Positions 1 through 7,781 of a stretch of 64,000 nucleotides of DNA are shown one piece after another (within the stretch, counting starts at the first letter, position 1; every line of letters begins with the position of its first letter). The notes under the pieces are model-generated. The model saw only the letters and a list, made by a program, of their open reading frames with translations, was not told where the DNA came from and did no database searches. The position numbers were made by a program, and so were the translations under genes. The stretch comes from CALBZH01 sp964538515 (lineage in GTDB: Bacteria > Desulfobacterota > Syntrophobacteria > Syntrophobacterales > Syntrophobacteraceae), in the NCBI GenBank assembly GCA_964538515.1, contig CAZIEW010000021.1:3283-67282 (forward strand). Reading direction: 5' to 3'.

Positions 1-426
1 AAACCCCAGGCGACCCGACTCTCGGTGCAATGTGACGCTGGAGCGCAACGGCTCGACAATTACAACTATCCGTGTGCGGCCACCTTCAACTGGTCGCCGG
101 ACACCTGTCGGGACGTGACGCTGCGCATCGAGGTGGGGGGCGTCGTCCTCACCCGCTCCTGGGAAGGCAGCCTGGCGTTCGCCAAATTCCTGAAGGAGTA
201 TCGTGGTGGGGAGCGCACCTACGATGAGCGCTCGTTCGGGGTTCATCGAGCGGCCCTTGAGCAATTGGGCATCAAGAGCATCACGGTACGGTATGAATTT
301 GGTGGGGCAGGCCCCGTCATCGACCTGTTGTCGGCGGCAACGGCCCCCCCCAAACCGGTTCACATCCCGAGTCTCCCACCCGCGGTGACCCCTCCCGCTC
401 GGATTCTCAAATGCTGGGATCGTTGA
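1..426 (+). CDS. tssM: TssM (IcmF family), 3' end only
   Basis: This is the C-terminal 141 residues of a protein whose start lies off the left edge; the frame is open from base 1. The sequence resembles the periplasmic C-terminal beta-rich domain of the T6SS inner-membrane protein TssM/IcmF, with stretches such as CRDVTLRIEVGG and RSWEGSLAFAKFL. In the family, TssM spans the inner membrane and bridges TssL/TssK to the outer-membrane lipoprotein TssJ. The end overlaps tagF by 16 bases, as expected for co-transcribed genes. The family call rests on this fragment plus the unmistakable T6SS context. TssJ, TssK and TssL probably lie upstream, outside the window. Confidence 0.78.
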   Translation, partial: KPQATRLSVQCDAGAQRLDNYNYPCAATFNWSPDTCRDVTLRIEVGGVVLTRSWEGSLAFAKFLKEYRGGERTYDERSFGVHRAALEQLGIKSITVRYEFGGAGPVIDLLSAATAPPKPVHIPSLPPAVTPPARILKCWDR

Positions 427-1139
427 TCGGCTCCAAAAGTTGGCAATGGATGGCTCGCGGGAAGCACCCTGGGCTCAAGGACTATTTCAGCCTCGGGGCC
501 AGCTCGCCCCTTTTGACTGCGATCTGCGACTGGATCGAAAAGGGGTACCGGGGACTGACCGAGCGGGTGGATCCCGCCGGACGGTGCATGGCCTGGCGAT
601 TCTGGGTCGGGGGGCATAAGCCCGGCGCCATCGTGTGCGGCATCGTACGAGACAGCTCGGACAGCGTGGGGCGCCCCTACCCGCTGATGATCCTCGGAAT
701 GGGAAATCTGCAGGGATGGGAGAAAAGCTGGCAGGCGCTCCCCCTGTCCTTCGAGAAAACCTGGGTGCAGATGGAAGCGATCGCCACTCGCCTTACCCGC
801 GATCTCAAAGAGCTGCAGGGAGACGTGAGCCACTTGGCATCGCCGCAAGTGCAGCCGCTAGGTCGAGTGTCCATGGCTGGCGCGCATCGCGATGACGGCT
901 CACTCAATTCCCTTGCTGGAGGACCCGGTGACACGGAGGACACGGTCTTCATTCCCATCACCGGCCTGACACCCGGTGAAGAAGCTCTGGATATAAGGGC
1001 GCTCATGCTCCAGGTGAGCGCAGCGTATTCAGGCATCCCGAAAGCAGTCTTCCTGGGAGGGCATCCCGCCTGCCCGATGGCTGCGATCTTTCGCCGCCCG
1101 CTCCAGCCCCATGACTTCACGCGCCTATGGACGCCATGA
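411..1139 (+). CDS. tagF: TagF / ImpM-type T6SS-associated protein
   Basis: A 242-residue protein matching the TagF (ImpM, DUF2094) family, including the N-terminal motif RGKHPGLKDYFSLG that corresponds to the family's K-hP-hGDF-like segment. In Pseudomonas, TagF represses T6SS firing post-translationally and can act on the Fha scaffold; that role is family knowledge. The start codon lies inside the end of tssM, giving tight translational coupling. No PppA phosphatase or PpkA kinase is seen, although an FHA protein is encoded at 17921. Assignment is from sequence pattern and position next to tssM. Confidence 0.82.
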   Translation: MLGSLIGSKSWQWMARGKHPGLKDYFSLGASSPLLTAICDWIEKGYRGLTERVDPAGRCMAWRFWVGGHKPGAIVCGIVRDSSDSVGRPYPLMILGMGNLQGWEKSWQALPLSFEKTWVQMEAIATRLTRDLKELQGDVSHLASPQVQPLGRVSMAGAHRDDGSLNSLAGGPGDTEDTVFIPITGLTPGEEALDIRALMLQVSAAYSGIPKAVFLGGHPACPMAAIFRRPLQPHDFTRLWTP

Positions 1140-1204
1140 CGGGCTCCCATCCTGGATCCAATGGCCGATGAAGAGAACCGTGCCTTATCACCAGGAAGAT
1201 CGCC

Positions 1205-1717
1205 ATGGGTGACCTCTACTTGAAAGACAGCAAGAACCGCTATCACCAGGTATGCTTTCAGCTGTACAATACTTCCTGTGGGCCAGCATGTGCGGCCATG
1301 GTCGAACGGATCTACAAGCACCTGAGCCGTTCGGACGAAGCACGAGCCCGAGACCTCATGTACCGATACCCTGGCTACTGGACGAATGGGGGGGCATCAT
1401 GGCCGTGGGACGTATCGCGGGTGCTGAATGCCGAAGGAGTCGCGACGTACCAGGCCACCAATGTCGGCTACGCGGCCGTGTATTCGTACCTCAAGTTCTA
1501 TGCGTGCTTCAACACTCCCGTGGTGGCGGGCTTGCGATGGTCCTCCGGTGCCGGCCATTTCACCCTGTGCGCCATTGCCGACACGGATGACACCTTCGTT
1601 TTCTACGACCCGTGGTATGGCCTTGTCGAGGTGAGGGGCTCGCAATTTCCGTACTATACCGCCCCCGACGGGGCTTCGGGCTATCTGGACGGTTGGCTGG
1701 TCATCACGCGCCGCTGA
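1205..1717 (+). CDS. C39/papain-like cysteine peptidase-like protein, copy 1
   Basis: A 170-residue protein with no signal peptide or membrane segment. It carries the nucleophile motif TSCGPAC (Cys25), a GAGHF histidine (His118) and a DPWYG aspartate (Asp135), the order and spacing of the Cys-His-Asp triad in C39-like/papain-fold peptidases. It lies between tagF and the tagJ operon and is preceded by AGGAAG six bases before its ATG. A full-length paralogue is at 22106-22621, so two copies bracket the T6SS genes. T6SS effectors are often small cytoplasmic enzymes encoded in the cluster, so an effector role is possible. No obvious immunity gene sits beside it, and a housekeeping accessory protease cannot be excluded. 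The fold call is by motif only. Confidence 0.68.
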   Translation: MGDLYLKDSKNRYHQVCFQLYNTSCGPACAAMVERIYKHLSRSDEARARDLMYRYPGYWTNGGASWPWDVSRVLNAEGVATYQATNVGYAAVYSYLKFYACFNTPVVAGLRWSSGAGHFTLCAIADTDDTFVFYDPWYGLVEVRGSQFPYYTAPDGASGYLDGWLVITRR

Positions 1718-1768
1718 TGTGCCGGCAGACCTTGGAAAAGATTTCGTACGGCACCGTGAATGTGCTCC

Positions 1769-1798
1769 TTGACACTGGTTGCGCTGATTGAGTAAAAT
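1769..1798 (+). promoter_or_regulatory. Sigma70-like promoter upstream of tagJ-tssABC-hcp
   Basis: A perfect -35 box TTGACA (1769-1774) is followed after 18 bases by TAAAAT (1793-1798), within an AT-rich stretch that contrasts with the GC-rich genes. It points toward tagJ, whose ATG is about 97 bases after the -10 box. It could drive the structural T6SS genes separately from the tssM-tagF transcript. No start site is proven. Confidence 0.6.
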
Positions 1799-1894
1799 TA
1801 AATGTAATTTCCAATACCTAAATAATCCAGTCTCATGAGTGCCTTGGATGCGTACGGCTGTTTGGGGGACCTACCACAGGAGAACGGCCTCACC

Positions 1895-2686
1895 ATGGAC
1901 GCTAAAGAACTGATTCGTGCTGGAAAACTCAGTGAAGCGCGTAGCCGGCTGGTGGCGGAAGTCAAGGCGGCACCGGGAGACTTCGGTCTGCGTACGCTGC
2001 TGTTTCAGGTGTTGTGCCTCCTCGGGGAGTGGGACAAGGCAGCCCTTCACCTCGATACCGTTGCGACGCAGGATATCAAATCGGAGGTGGCCGCCCAGGC
2101 CTATCGGAACCTGGTGCACGCGGAAAAGCAGCGCGAGGAGGTCTTCACTTCGGGTCGGCGGCCCGCGTTCATGCCCGAGATGCCTTCGTACGCGGAGGCG
2201 TTCCTTGAGGTGTGGGACCTGGTTTCCAAGGATCGCGTCGAAGCGGCCGAAGCAGCCTACACGTCGATCATCGAAGCGCTGCCCCTCCCCTCCGGGACGC
2301 TCAATTCCAAGCCTTTTGCCGGGTTCCGGGATACGAATTCGTTTCTCTCCCCATTTTTCGAAGCCTTCGTGCACGACCGCTACGTGTGGCTGCCCGTCGC
2401 CGCCGTTCGTGAGATCACCATCCCACCCCCCAAGACCCTCTTCGACACGCTCTGGGTCAGCTGCCACCTGACCACCTGGGAAGGACTGGCCATGAACTGT
2501 TTCCTTCCGTCACTCTACCCCCTGTCCCACCGGCACGAGGACGACCGGGTCAAGCTCGGTCGCATGACCGATTGGAAATCCGCGGGAGGCTTTTTCGTCC
2601 GCGCCACGGGCCAGCATGTTTTTGAAGTGGGCGAAGAAGACGTGAATCTCCTGGAAATACGAGAGCTGGTATTCGCCCTTGATTGA
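1895..2686 (+). CDS. tagJ: TagJ / ImpE (SciE-type) T6SS accessory protein
   Basis: A 263-residue protein of the ImpE/SciE/TagJ family: an alpha-helical TPR-like N-terminal half (AGKLSEARSRLVAEVKAAPG, then LLGEWDKAALHL) followed by a conserved C-terminal domain with FAGFRDTNSF and LFPS-like segments. In other bacteria TagJ binds TssB and modulates sheath handling by ClpV. The ATG at 1895 is chosen because GGAG precedes it and the conserved MDAKELIRAGKLSEARS helix begins there; an in-frame ATG at 1835 would add 20 unlikely residues. The stop falls just before tssA, which begins 26 bases later. Confidence 0.85.
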   Translation: MDAKELIRAGKLSEARSRLVAEVKAAPGDFGLRTLLFQVLCLLGEWDKAALHLDTVATQDIKSEVAAQAYRNLVHAEKQREEVFTSGRRPAFMPEMPSYAEAFLEVWDLVSKDRVEAAEAAYTSIIEALPLPSGTLNSKPFAGFRDTNSFLSPFFEAFVHDRYVWLPVAAVREITIPPPKTLFDTLWVSCHLTTWEGLAMNCFLPSLYPLSHRHEDDRVKLGRMTDWKSAGGFFVRATGQHVFEVGEEDVNLLEIRELVFALD

Positions 2687-2712
2687 AGGGGCTCGCGCAT
2701 TGGAATGACCGA

Positions 2713-4065
2713 ATGAAGCACACATTGGACCTGGACAAGCTCCTTGCACCAATTCCCGGTGACAGCCCCGCCGGCGAAGACCTTCGCTACACGCCGATCT
2801 ACGAAGAGATGAGGGAGGCTCGGCGTGCGGACGACCCTCTCGACCGGGGGGATTGGCAGCGCGAGCTCAAGCTGGCGGATTGGCCCAAGCTGATTGCTCT
2901 CGCGACGGAAGCCATCGCGGAGAAGAGCAAGGACATTCAGGTCGTTGCCTGGCTCACCGAAGCGCTCGTGACCACCGACGGGTGGGAAGGGGCGGCGTTT
3001 GGCCTCCGGCTCATGACTGCGATCCTCACCGACTACTGGGATCAGCTCTATCCGCAAATCGAAGAGGGGGACCTGGAGTTCCGTAGCGGCCCCATCGAAT
3101 TCCTCAACGAGCGCCTCGCAATTTCACTGAGGGAGATCCCGGTCACGGATCCAAAGACGACGCAGGGCTATAATTGGCTCAAATGGCAGGAATCCCGGAC
3201 GGTTGGCTATGAGGCCGATACGCGGAACCGCTATGGGGACACCGACGAGGAGAAGCGGCGGACACGGGAAGAGCGCATCGCCGAAGGCAAGATCACCGCG
3301 GAGACCTTCGACGCTGCGGTGGCGGGAAGCCCCGCGTCGTTCTACGTGGGCCTGGCGAAGGATGTCGCAGCTGCTTGGGAGGCGTTCGAGAAGCTCGATT
3401 CGGTGCTGGATGAAAAGTTCGGCAAAGAGGCCCCGCGGCTGGCCGAGCTGAAAGAGGCCATCGAGGAGTGTCAGCGCTTGATCACCAAGCTGCTGAAGGA
3501 AAAGAGAGCCGCGGATCCAACGGCAGGGATAGAAGAAGCTCATCCGATTGCGGAAGAGAGAGAGACACCCGAAGGAGTTGCCGGTGAGCCCCTCACGGTG
3601 GCGGCTCAAACCGCACCGACAGCGCATCAGATCGGGGTCTCCCCCTTTCCATTGAGAGTCCTTGCCAGTACCGACGGCTCCGAGGACAGGCTATGGACGG
3701 AAGCCTTGCAGACCATGCAGTCGGCCGGCATGAAGACCGCCCTGGGACAGCTCCTCTCGGCGGCCTGCAGCGCCCCGTCCGTTCGGGAAAGGAACCGGCT
3801 GCGGTTGTTGATGGCCAAGCTCTGCCTCAAAGCCGATCGTCCGGACCTGGCCCGCCCGATCGCCGAAGAGCTGCACGGGATCATCGAGGAGCTCCACTTG
3901 GACCGCTGGGAGTCGGCGGTATGGATCGCGGACGTCTTGGATGTCCTGTACCAGTGTCTCACGCGGGGCGAGCCATCGGACGACGACCTGAACCGCGCCA
4001 GGACCTTGTTCCAGCGCCTTTGCACAACTGACGTCACCAAAGCGGCCAGCTACAAATTGCCTTAG
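2713..4065 (+). CDS. tssA: TssA (ImpA N-terminal domain) T6SS baseplate/cap protein
   Basis: A 450-residue TssA. The N-terminal ImpA domain begins with LDKLLAPIPGDSPAGEDLRY, the family signature, and continues with the YWDQLYPQ segment (about residues 105-115). The middle is helical and low in complexity, and the C-terminal part is a TPR-like helical domain. TssA organises the baseplate and caps the growing sheath. The ATG at 2713 was chosen because GGAATGACCGA precedes it and homologues start just before the ImpA domain; the TTG at 2683 overlaps tagJ. The gene is followed by tssB after 38 bases. Confidence 0.9.
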   Translation: MKHTLDLDKLLAPIPGDSPAGEDLRYTPIYEEMREARRADDPLDRGDWQRELKLADWPKLIALATEAIAEKSKDIQVVAWLTEALVTTDGWEGAAFGLRLMTAILTDYWDQLYPQIEEGDLEFRSGPIEFLNERLAISLREIPVTDPKTTQGYNWLKWQESRTVGYEADTRNRYGDTDEEKRRTREERIAEGKITAETFDAAVAGSPASFYVGLAKDVAAAWEAFEKLDSVLDEKFGKEAPRLAELKEAIEECQRLITKLLKEKRAADPTAGIEEAHPIAEERETPEGVAGEPLTVAAQTAPTAHQIGVSPFPLRVLASTDGSEDRLWTEALQTMQSAGMKTALGQLLSAACSAPSVRERNRLRLLMAKLCLKADRPDLARPIAEELHGIIEELHLDRWESAVWIADVLDVLYQCLTRGEPSDDDLNRARTLFQRLCTTDVTKAASYKLP

Positions 4066-4103
4066 TACCGGACCGGACTGCCTTTGGAAAGAAAGGGAAC
4101 CTC

Positions 4104-4637
4104 ATGCCCAAGAAAGAAAGCTTACAGCATGTTTTGGACCGCGTGCGCTCCCCCAGGGTCCACATCACCTACGATGTGGAAATCGGCGACGCCATCGAAA
4201 TGAAGGAGATCCCCTTTGTCGTCGGAGTCCTGGCCGATCTTTCGGGCAAGCCTGATGAGCCTCTTCCACGCCTCAAAGACCGGAAGTTCGTGGAAATCGA
4301 TCGCGACAACTTCGATAAGGTCCTGGAGGGAATGAAGCCACGATTGGCGTTCAAGGTCGACAACAAGCTCACGGGCGACGACACCAAAATGGCCATTGAG
4401 CTTCGATTCAAGAACCTTGACGATTTCCACCCCGAGCAGGTCGCCAACCAGATCGGTCCCCTGCGCAAGATGCTCGAGGCGCGCAAACGGCTCTCCGACC
4501 TCCTCAACAAGTTGGATGGCAACGACAAGCTGGATGAGCTTCTCCAGAACGTGATCGCCAACACGGAATCCCTGCAGCAGTTGGGCAAGGAAGTGGGCGT
4601 CGAGCCGAAGCAGGAATCGCCGCCCAAGCAAGAGTAA
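4104..4637 (+). CDS. tssB: TssB (VipA) sheath small subunit
   Basis: A 177-residue TssB/VipA/ImpB protein with the typical N-terminus (MPKKESLQHVLDRVRSPRVH) and the EIPFVVGVLADLSG motif at about residues 33-46. With TssC it forms the contractile sheath that drives the Hcp tube. The length is normal for the family. AAAGGG upstream provides a ribosome-binding site, and tssC follows after 12 bases, so the two subunits are translated from one transcript. Confidence 0.96.
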   Translation: MPKKESLQHVLDRVRSPRVHITYDVEIGDAIEMKEIPFVVGVLADLSGKPDEPLPRLKDRKFVEIDRDNFDKVLEGMKPRLAFKVDNKLTGDDTKMAIELRFKNLDDFHPEQVANQIGPLRKMLEARKRLSDLLNKLDGNDKLDELLQNVIANTESLQQLGKEVGVEPKQESPPKQE

Positions 4638-4649
4638 AGGAGAGGGACT

Positions 4650-6146
4650 ATGGCAGAAGTGGAGCAACAGGGACAGGCACAGCCCGCTGAGGCCGAAGCG
4701 GTGCAGGAAGAGAAAGGCCTTCTGGATCAGATCCTCGAGGACGGCCGTTTGGCGCGTGATGCAACCCAGCGTGAATGGGCCAAGGACCTCGTGGGGGAAT
4801 TCGTGAAGCAGGTCATGGAAGGCGCCATGGTGATTTCCAAAGACACGGAGGCCATGGTGAACGCCCGGATCGCGCAGATCGACAAGCTCATCTCCATGCA
4901 GCTGAACGAAGTCATGCATCACCCGGACTTCCAGAAGCTGGAAGCCTCCTGGCGAGGACTCCATTACCTGGTCTTCCAAAGCGAGACCGGGGAGCGGATG
5001 AAGCTGCGCGTCATGAACGTGTCCAAGAGGGACCTACTCAAGGACATGGAGAGAGCGACGGAATTCGACCAATCCGCTCTCTTCAAGAAGATCTACGAAG
5101 AAGAATACGGCACCTTCGGCGGTGCGGCCTACGGGGCGCTCATCGGGGACTACGAATTCAGCAACCACCCCCAGGATCTTTCCCTGCTCGAAAAGATCTC
5201 CCAAGTAGCCGCCGCGGCCCACGCCCCGTTCATCTCCGCGGCGTCCCCCAAGCTGTTCAACTGGGAAAGCTTCACCGAGCTGGGCGGCCCGCGTGACTTG
5301 GCCAAAATCTTTCAGAGTGTCGAATACGCCAAGTGGAAGTCCTTCCGGGAATCGGAGGATTCCCGATACGTGGCGTTGGCGCTGCCGCACATCCTCATGC
5401 GGCTGCCGTACGGCCAGGAGAATATCCCGGTTGAGGCGTTCAACTACGAGGAAGGCGTCGACGGGACGGATCACAGCAAGTACCTGTGGGGCAACGCGGC
5501 CTATGCGCTGGGGACCCGATTGACGGAGGCCTTCGCCAAATACAGTTGGTGCGCTGCCATTCGAGGGGTCGAAGGCGGTGGTCTGGTCCAGGGACTTCCG
5601 ACGCACACCTTCAAGACCGACGAAGGCGAAGTGGCGCTCAAGTGCCCCACCGAGATCGCCATCACCGACCGGCGCGAAAAGGAATTCGCGGATCTGGGAT
5701 TCGTGCCACTGGTGCATTGCAAGGGAACGGACTACGCGGCCTTTTTCAGCACCCAGACCACCAACAAACCCAAGACGTATGACACGGACGCCGCCAACGC
5801 CAATGCGCGGCTTTCCTCCCAGCTCCAGTACCTCCTCGCGGTCTCCCGATTCGCGCACTATCTGAAGTCCATCATGCGCGACAAGATCGGGAGCTTCATG
5901 ACCCGCAAGAATTGCGAGGATTTTTTGAACCGGTGGATCAGCAATTACGTGCTGCTCGACGACGATGCGGGGCAGGAAATGAAGGCGCGGTTCCCGCTCC
6001 GGGAAGCTCGCATCGACGTAAGCGAAATTCCAGGCAAACCGGGGGCTTACCGGGCGGTGGCGTTCCTCAAGCCGCACTACCAGCTCGATGAGCTCACCAT
6101 TTCGCTGAGGCTGGTCGCAAACCTGCCTCCACCCGCGAAAGCGTAG
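4650..6146 (+). CDS. tssC: TssC (VipB) sheath large subunit
   Basis: A 498-residue TssC/VipB/ImpC protein. Typical family segments are visible: HHPDFQKLEASWRGLHYLV (about residues 89-108), GLIGDYEFSN-type AYGALIGDYEFSNHPQD, and the C-terminal PGKPGAYRAVAFLKPHYQLD. It forms the sheath with TssB, and ClpV (TssH, encoded at 10813) is known to disassemble it. AAAGGAGAGGG lies just upstream of the ATG. The length is normal and no frame disruption is seen. Confidence 0.97.
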   Translation: MAEVEQQGQAQPAEAEAVQEEKGLLDQILEDGRLARDATQREWAKDLVGEFVKQVMEGAMVISKDTEAMVNARIAQIDKLISMQLNEVMHHPDFQKLEASWRGLHYLVFQSETGERMKLRVMNVSKRDLLKDMERATEFDQSALFKKIYEEEYGTFGGAAYGALIGDYEFSNHPQDLSLLEKISQVAAAAHAPFISAASPKLFNWESFTELGGPRDLAKIFQSVEYAKWKSFRESEDSRYVALALPHILMRLPYGQENIPVEAFNYEEGVDGTDHSKYLWGNAAYALGTRLTEAFAKYSWCAAIRGVEGGGLVQGLPTHTFKTDEGEVALKCPTEIAITDRREKEFADLGFVPLVHCKGTDYAAFFSTQTTNKPKTYDTDAANANARLSSQLQYLLAVSRFAHYLKSIMRDKIGSFMTRKNCEDFLNRWISNYVLLDDDAGQEMKARFPLREARIDVSEIPGKPGAYRAVAFLKPHYQLDELTISLRLVANLPPPAKA

Positions 6147-6184
6147 TCCAAGGGTCAACAACACAAGGCAAACCAAGACCACAC

Positions 6185-6192
6185 AAGGAGGT
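6185..6192 (+). promoter_or_regulatory. Near-perfect Shine-Dalgarno of hcp
   Basis: AAGGAGGT, eight bases before the hcp ATG, is close to the full anti-16S complement and stronger than the sites of the neighbouring T6SS genes. That fits the high amount of Hcp needed relative to other components; the link to abundance is inference. Confidence 0.7.
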
Positions 6193-6200
6193 AACCGGCC

Positions 6201-6698
6201 ATGGCATTTGATGCGTTCATCAAAATCGACGGGATTCCGGGCGAGAGCACCGATGACAAGCACAAAGACTGGATCGAAGTGCTCTCCTACAGCTGGGGCG
6301 TTTCCCAACCCAAATCGGCCTCCGCAAGCACCGCGGGCGGCGCCTCGGCGGAGCGGGCCGACTTTCAGGATTTCTCCATTGTGAAAGCCCTCGACAAGGC
6401 CTCGCCAAAGCTGGCCCTCGCCTGCGCACAAGGCAAGCACATCAAGGAGGTGAAGCTGGAGCTCTGTCGTGCGGGCGGAGACAAGGTCAAATACATGGAG
6501 TACAAGCTGACCAACTGCATCATCACCTCGGTGCGCCGCGGTGGCTCCGCCCAAGGGGGCGAGACCCTGCCTCTCGAGGAGGTCGGGTTCGACTACGGCA
6601 AGATCGAATGGACGTACACGCAGCAGAAGCGTGAAGACGGAAGCGGCGGCGGACAGGTGGCCGCCAACTGGGACCTCCAGGCAAACAAGGGCGGTTGA
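6201..6698 (+). CDS. hcp: Hcp (TssD) T6SS tube protein
   Basis: A 165-residue Hcp/TssD. The start MAFDAFIKIDGIPGES and the WIEVLSYSWGVSQ segment are diagnostic. Hexameric Hcp rings stack to form the inner tube and can carry small effectors. It has an unusually good ribosome-binding site. The structural operon is interrupted after it: a 592-base stretch full of palindromic repeats separates hcp from tssE, so hcp and the upstream genes may be expressed at a different level from tssE onward. Confidence 0.96.
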   Translation: MAFDAFIKIDGIPGESTDDKHKDWIEVLSYSWGVSQPKSASASTAGGASAERADFQDFSIVKALDKASPKLALACAQGKHIKEVKLELCRAGGDKVKYMEYKLTNCIITSVRRGGSAQGGETLPLEEVGFDYGKIEWTYTQQKREDGSGGGQVAANWDLQANKGG

Positions 6699-6771
6699 TC
6701 CGAGGGCTGGAACGAGAGGCCTAGACTGGTTGCGCCGCCTTCCGCGAGGGCGCTTTCGGGTCTCCGCTTAG

Positions 6772-6880
6772 TGCTCCGTCAAAGAAGTTTTGCCGGGCAA
6801 GAGAACACCCCCCACCCCCTCGAGGGAGGAATCAAAGGGGGGTGTGCCTTGCGAAACATGGTTGACAGAACACTCGTACT
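6772..6880 (+). repeat. Palindromic MITE-like repeat, copy A
   Basis: About 110 bases holding an inverted repeat (ACACCCCCC at 6805-6813 pairing with GGGGGGTGT at 6837-6845). The flank at 6775-6804 is identical over 30 bases to 27307-27336 (copy B). The tail TTGACAGAACACTCGTA resembles the tail of copy C inside the gene at 60667. There is no coding potential. It could fold in mRNA and separate hcp from tssE expression. Confidence 0.8.
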
Positions 6881-7039
6881 GCAACGAGACATCCAGGCTC
6901 CATGAGGATCTGCGGACGTCTCCTCTCCCTCGGGGAGAGGACCAAGGTGAGGGGAAATCCGCTTTGGAAGTCCCTTCACCCCACCGCTCTCCCCCAAGAA
7001 GGGGGCGAGGGAGCTCAAATCTCTCGTTGTAGTGCGAGT
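6872..7039 (+). repeat. Element of 168 bp with imperfect terminal inverted repeats
   Basis: The ends ACTCGTACTGCAACGAGA (6872-6889) and TCTCGTTGTAGTGCGAGT (7022-7039) are inverted copies matching at 16 of 18 positions. Inside, CCTCTCCCTCGGGGAGAGG with GGTGAGGGG (about 6919-6955) faces a reverse-oriented relative at about 6975-7015. This looks like a non-coding miniature inverted-repeat element nested at the edge of copy A. Confidence 0.65.
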
Positions 7040-7081
7040 ACGCCGCCACCCCAATAAGGCAACCGTAATCATCGTGAGCGA

Positions 7082-7160
7082 CATCCCGGCATGTTTTGGG
7101 CCGGGATCCAACAGCATTCTCAAGAGAGCCCTGGATCCCGGCTCGAGGACCGCCGGGATG
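7082..7160 (+). repeat. CATCCCGGC...GCCGGGATG hairpin repeat
   Basis: Perfect 9-base arms CATCCCGGC (7082-7090) and GCCGGGATG (7152-7160) enclose an inner pair GGGCCGGGATCC / GGATCCCGGCTC. The same arms occur, with a 4-base loop, at 23116-23137. No gene is seen in the rest of 6699-7290. Confidence 0.65.
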
Positions 7161-7290
7161 ACGTCCAGGATCCGAGCACTCGATTTTGTGGCGGTGTCCT
7201 TAGGACTCGGACCATCGCTGCCATGGAAGGCGGTGCACCCGCTTTCGGGCGCCGGTTTCAAATCTGTCATAACCGTTGGAGCTGCTCACT

Positions 7291-7767
7291 GTGGCCGCAT
7301 CACTAAAGGACGTCCGCGCATCCATCTTGGATAGGCTGATCGATGAAGAGCCCGGCATATCCCGGGAGCCCGTTCAGATGAGGCTGCACAGCGTCGGTCA
7401 AATCAAGGGGGCGGTCATTCGGGACTTGGAGAATTTGCTCAACACGCGGCGCAATATCATCGTGCCGCCACCGGCGTACACCGAATTGAATCAATCGCTT
7501 TTTGTCTACGGGCTTCGCGATACGACGTCCCACAACCCGCGCAGCCCCGCGGCCAAGCAGCAGCTTCGGCTGGAGGTGGAGCGAACGATCGCTCGGTTTG
7601 AGCCAAGGCTGAAAAACGTTTCGGTGCAGGTGGAGACCCCCGGCCCCAACGACAGGACGCTCCGGTTCCGCGTGACGGCCATGCTGGTCGTGGAGCCCAT
7701 ATCCGAGCCGATTGCGTTCGACACCTACTTTGACGCCAATCGCGGTGAATACGTGATCACAGGGTAA
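7291..7767 (+). CDS. tssE: TssE (gp25-like) T6SS baseplate protein
   Basis: A 158-residue TssE, related to phage T4 gp25. Family segments include SILDRLIDEEPG near the N-terminus and the RDLENLLNTRR motif (about residues 45-55) that seeds sheath assembly. The GTG at 7291 was chosen because GGAG lies nine bases upstream; a TTG at 7276 is also in frame but has no clear ribosome-binding site. tssF follows after 14 bases, so tssE-F-G form one translation-coupled block that starts after the repeat region. Confidence 0.88.
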   Translation: MAASLKDVRASILDRLIDEEPGISREPVQMRLHSVGQIKGAVIRDLENLLNTRRNIIVPPPAYTELNQSLFVYGLRDTTSHNPRSPAAKQQLRLEVERTIARFEPRLKNVSVQVETPGPNDRTLRFRVTAMLVVEPISEPIAFDTYFDANRGEYVITG

Positions 7768-7781
7768 ACGAACAGGATGGC

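Noticed and set aside
4122..4979. Long minus-strand frames opposite tssB and tssC, also seen opposite tssC-hcp and ilvE
   Set aside because: High-GC genes leave open shadow frames on the other strand; these have no recognisable motifs or start signals, and the sense genes are certain.
6784..7020. Repeats after hcp considered as a CRISPR array
   Set aside because: The repeats are palindromic, unequal and not regularly spaced, and no cas genes are present.
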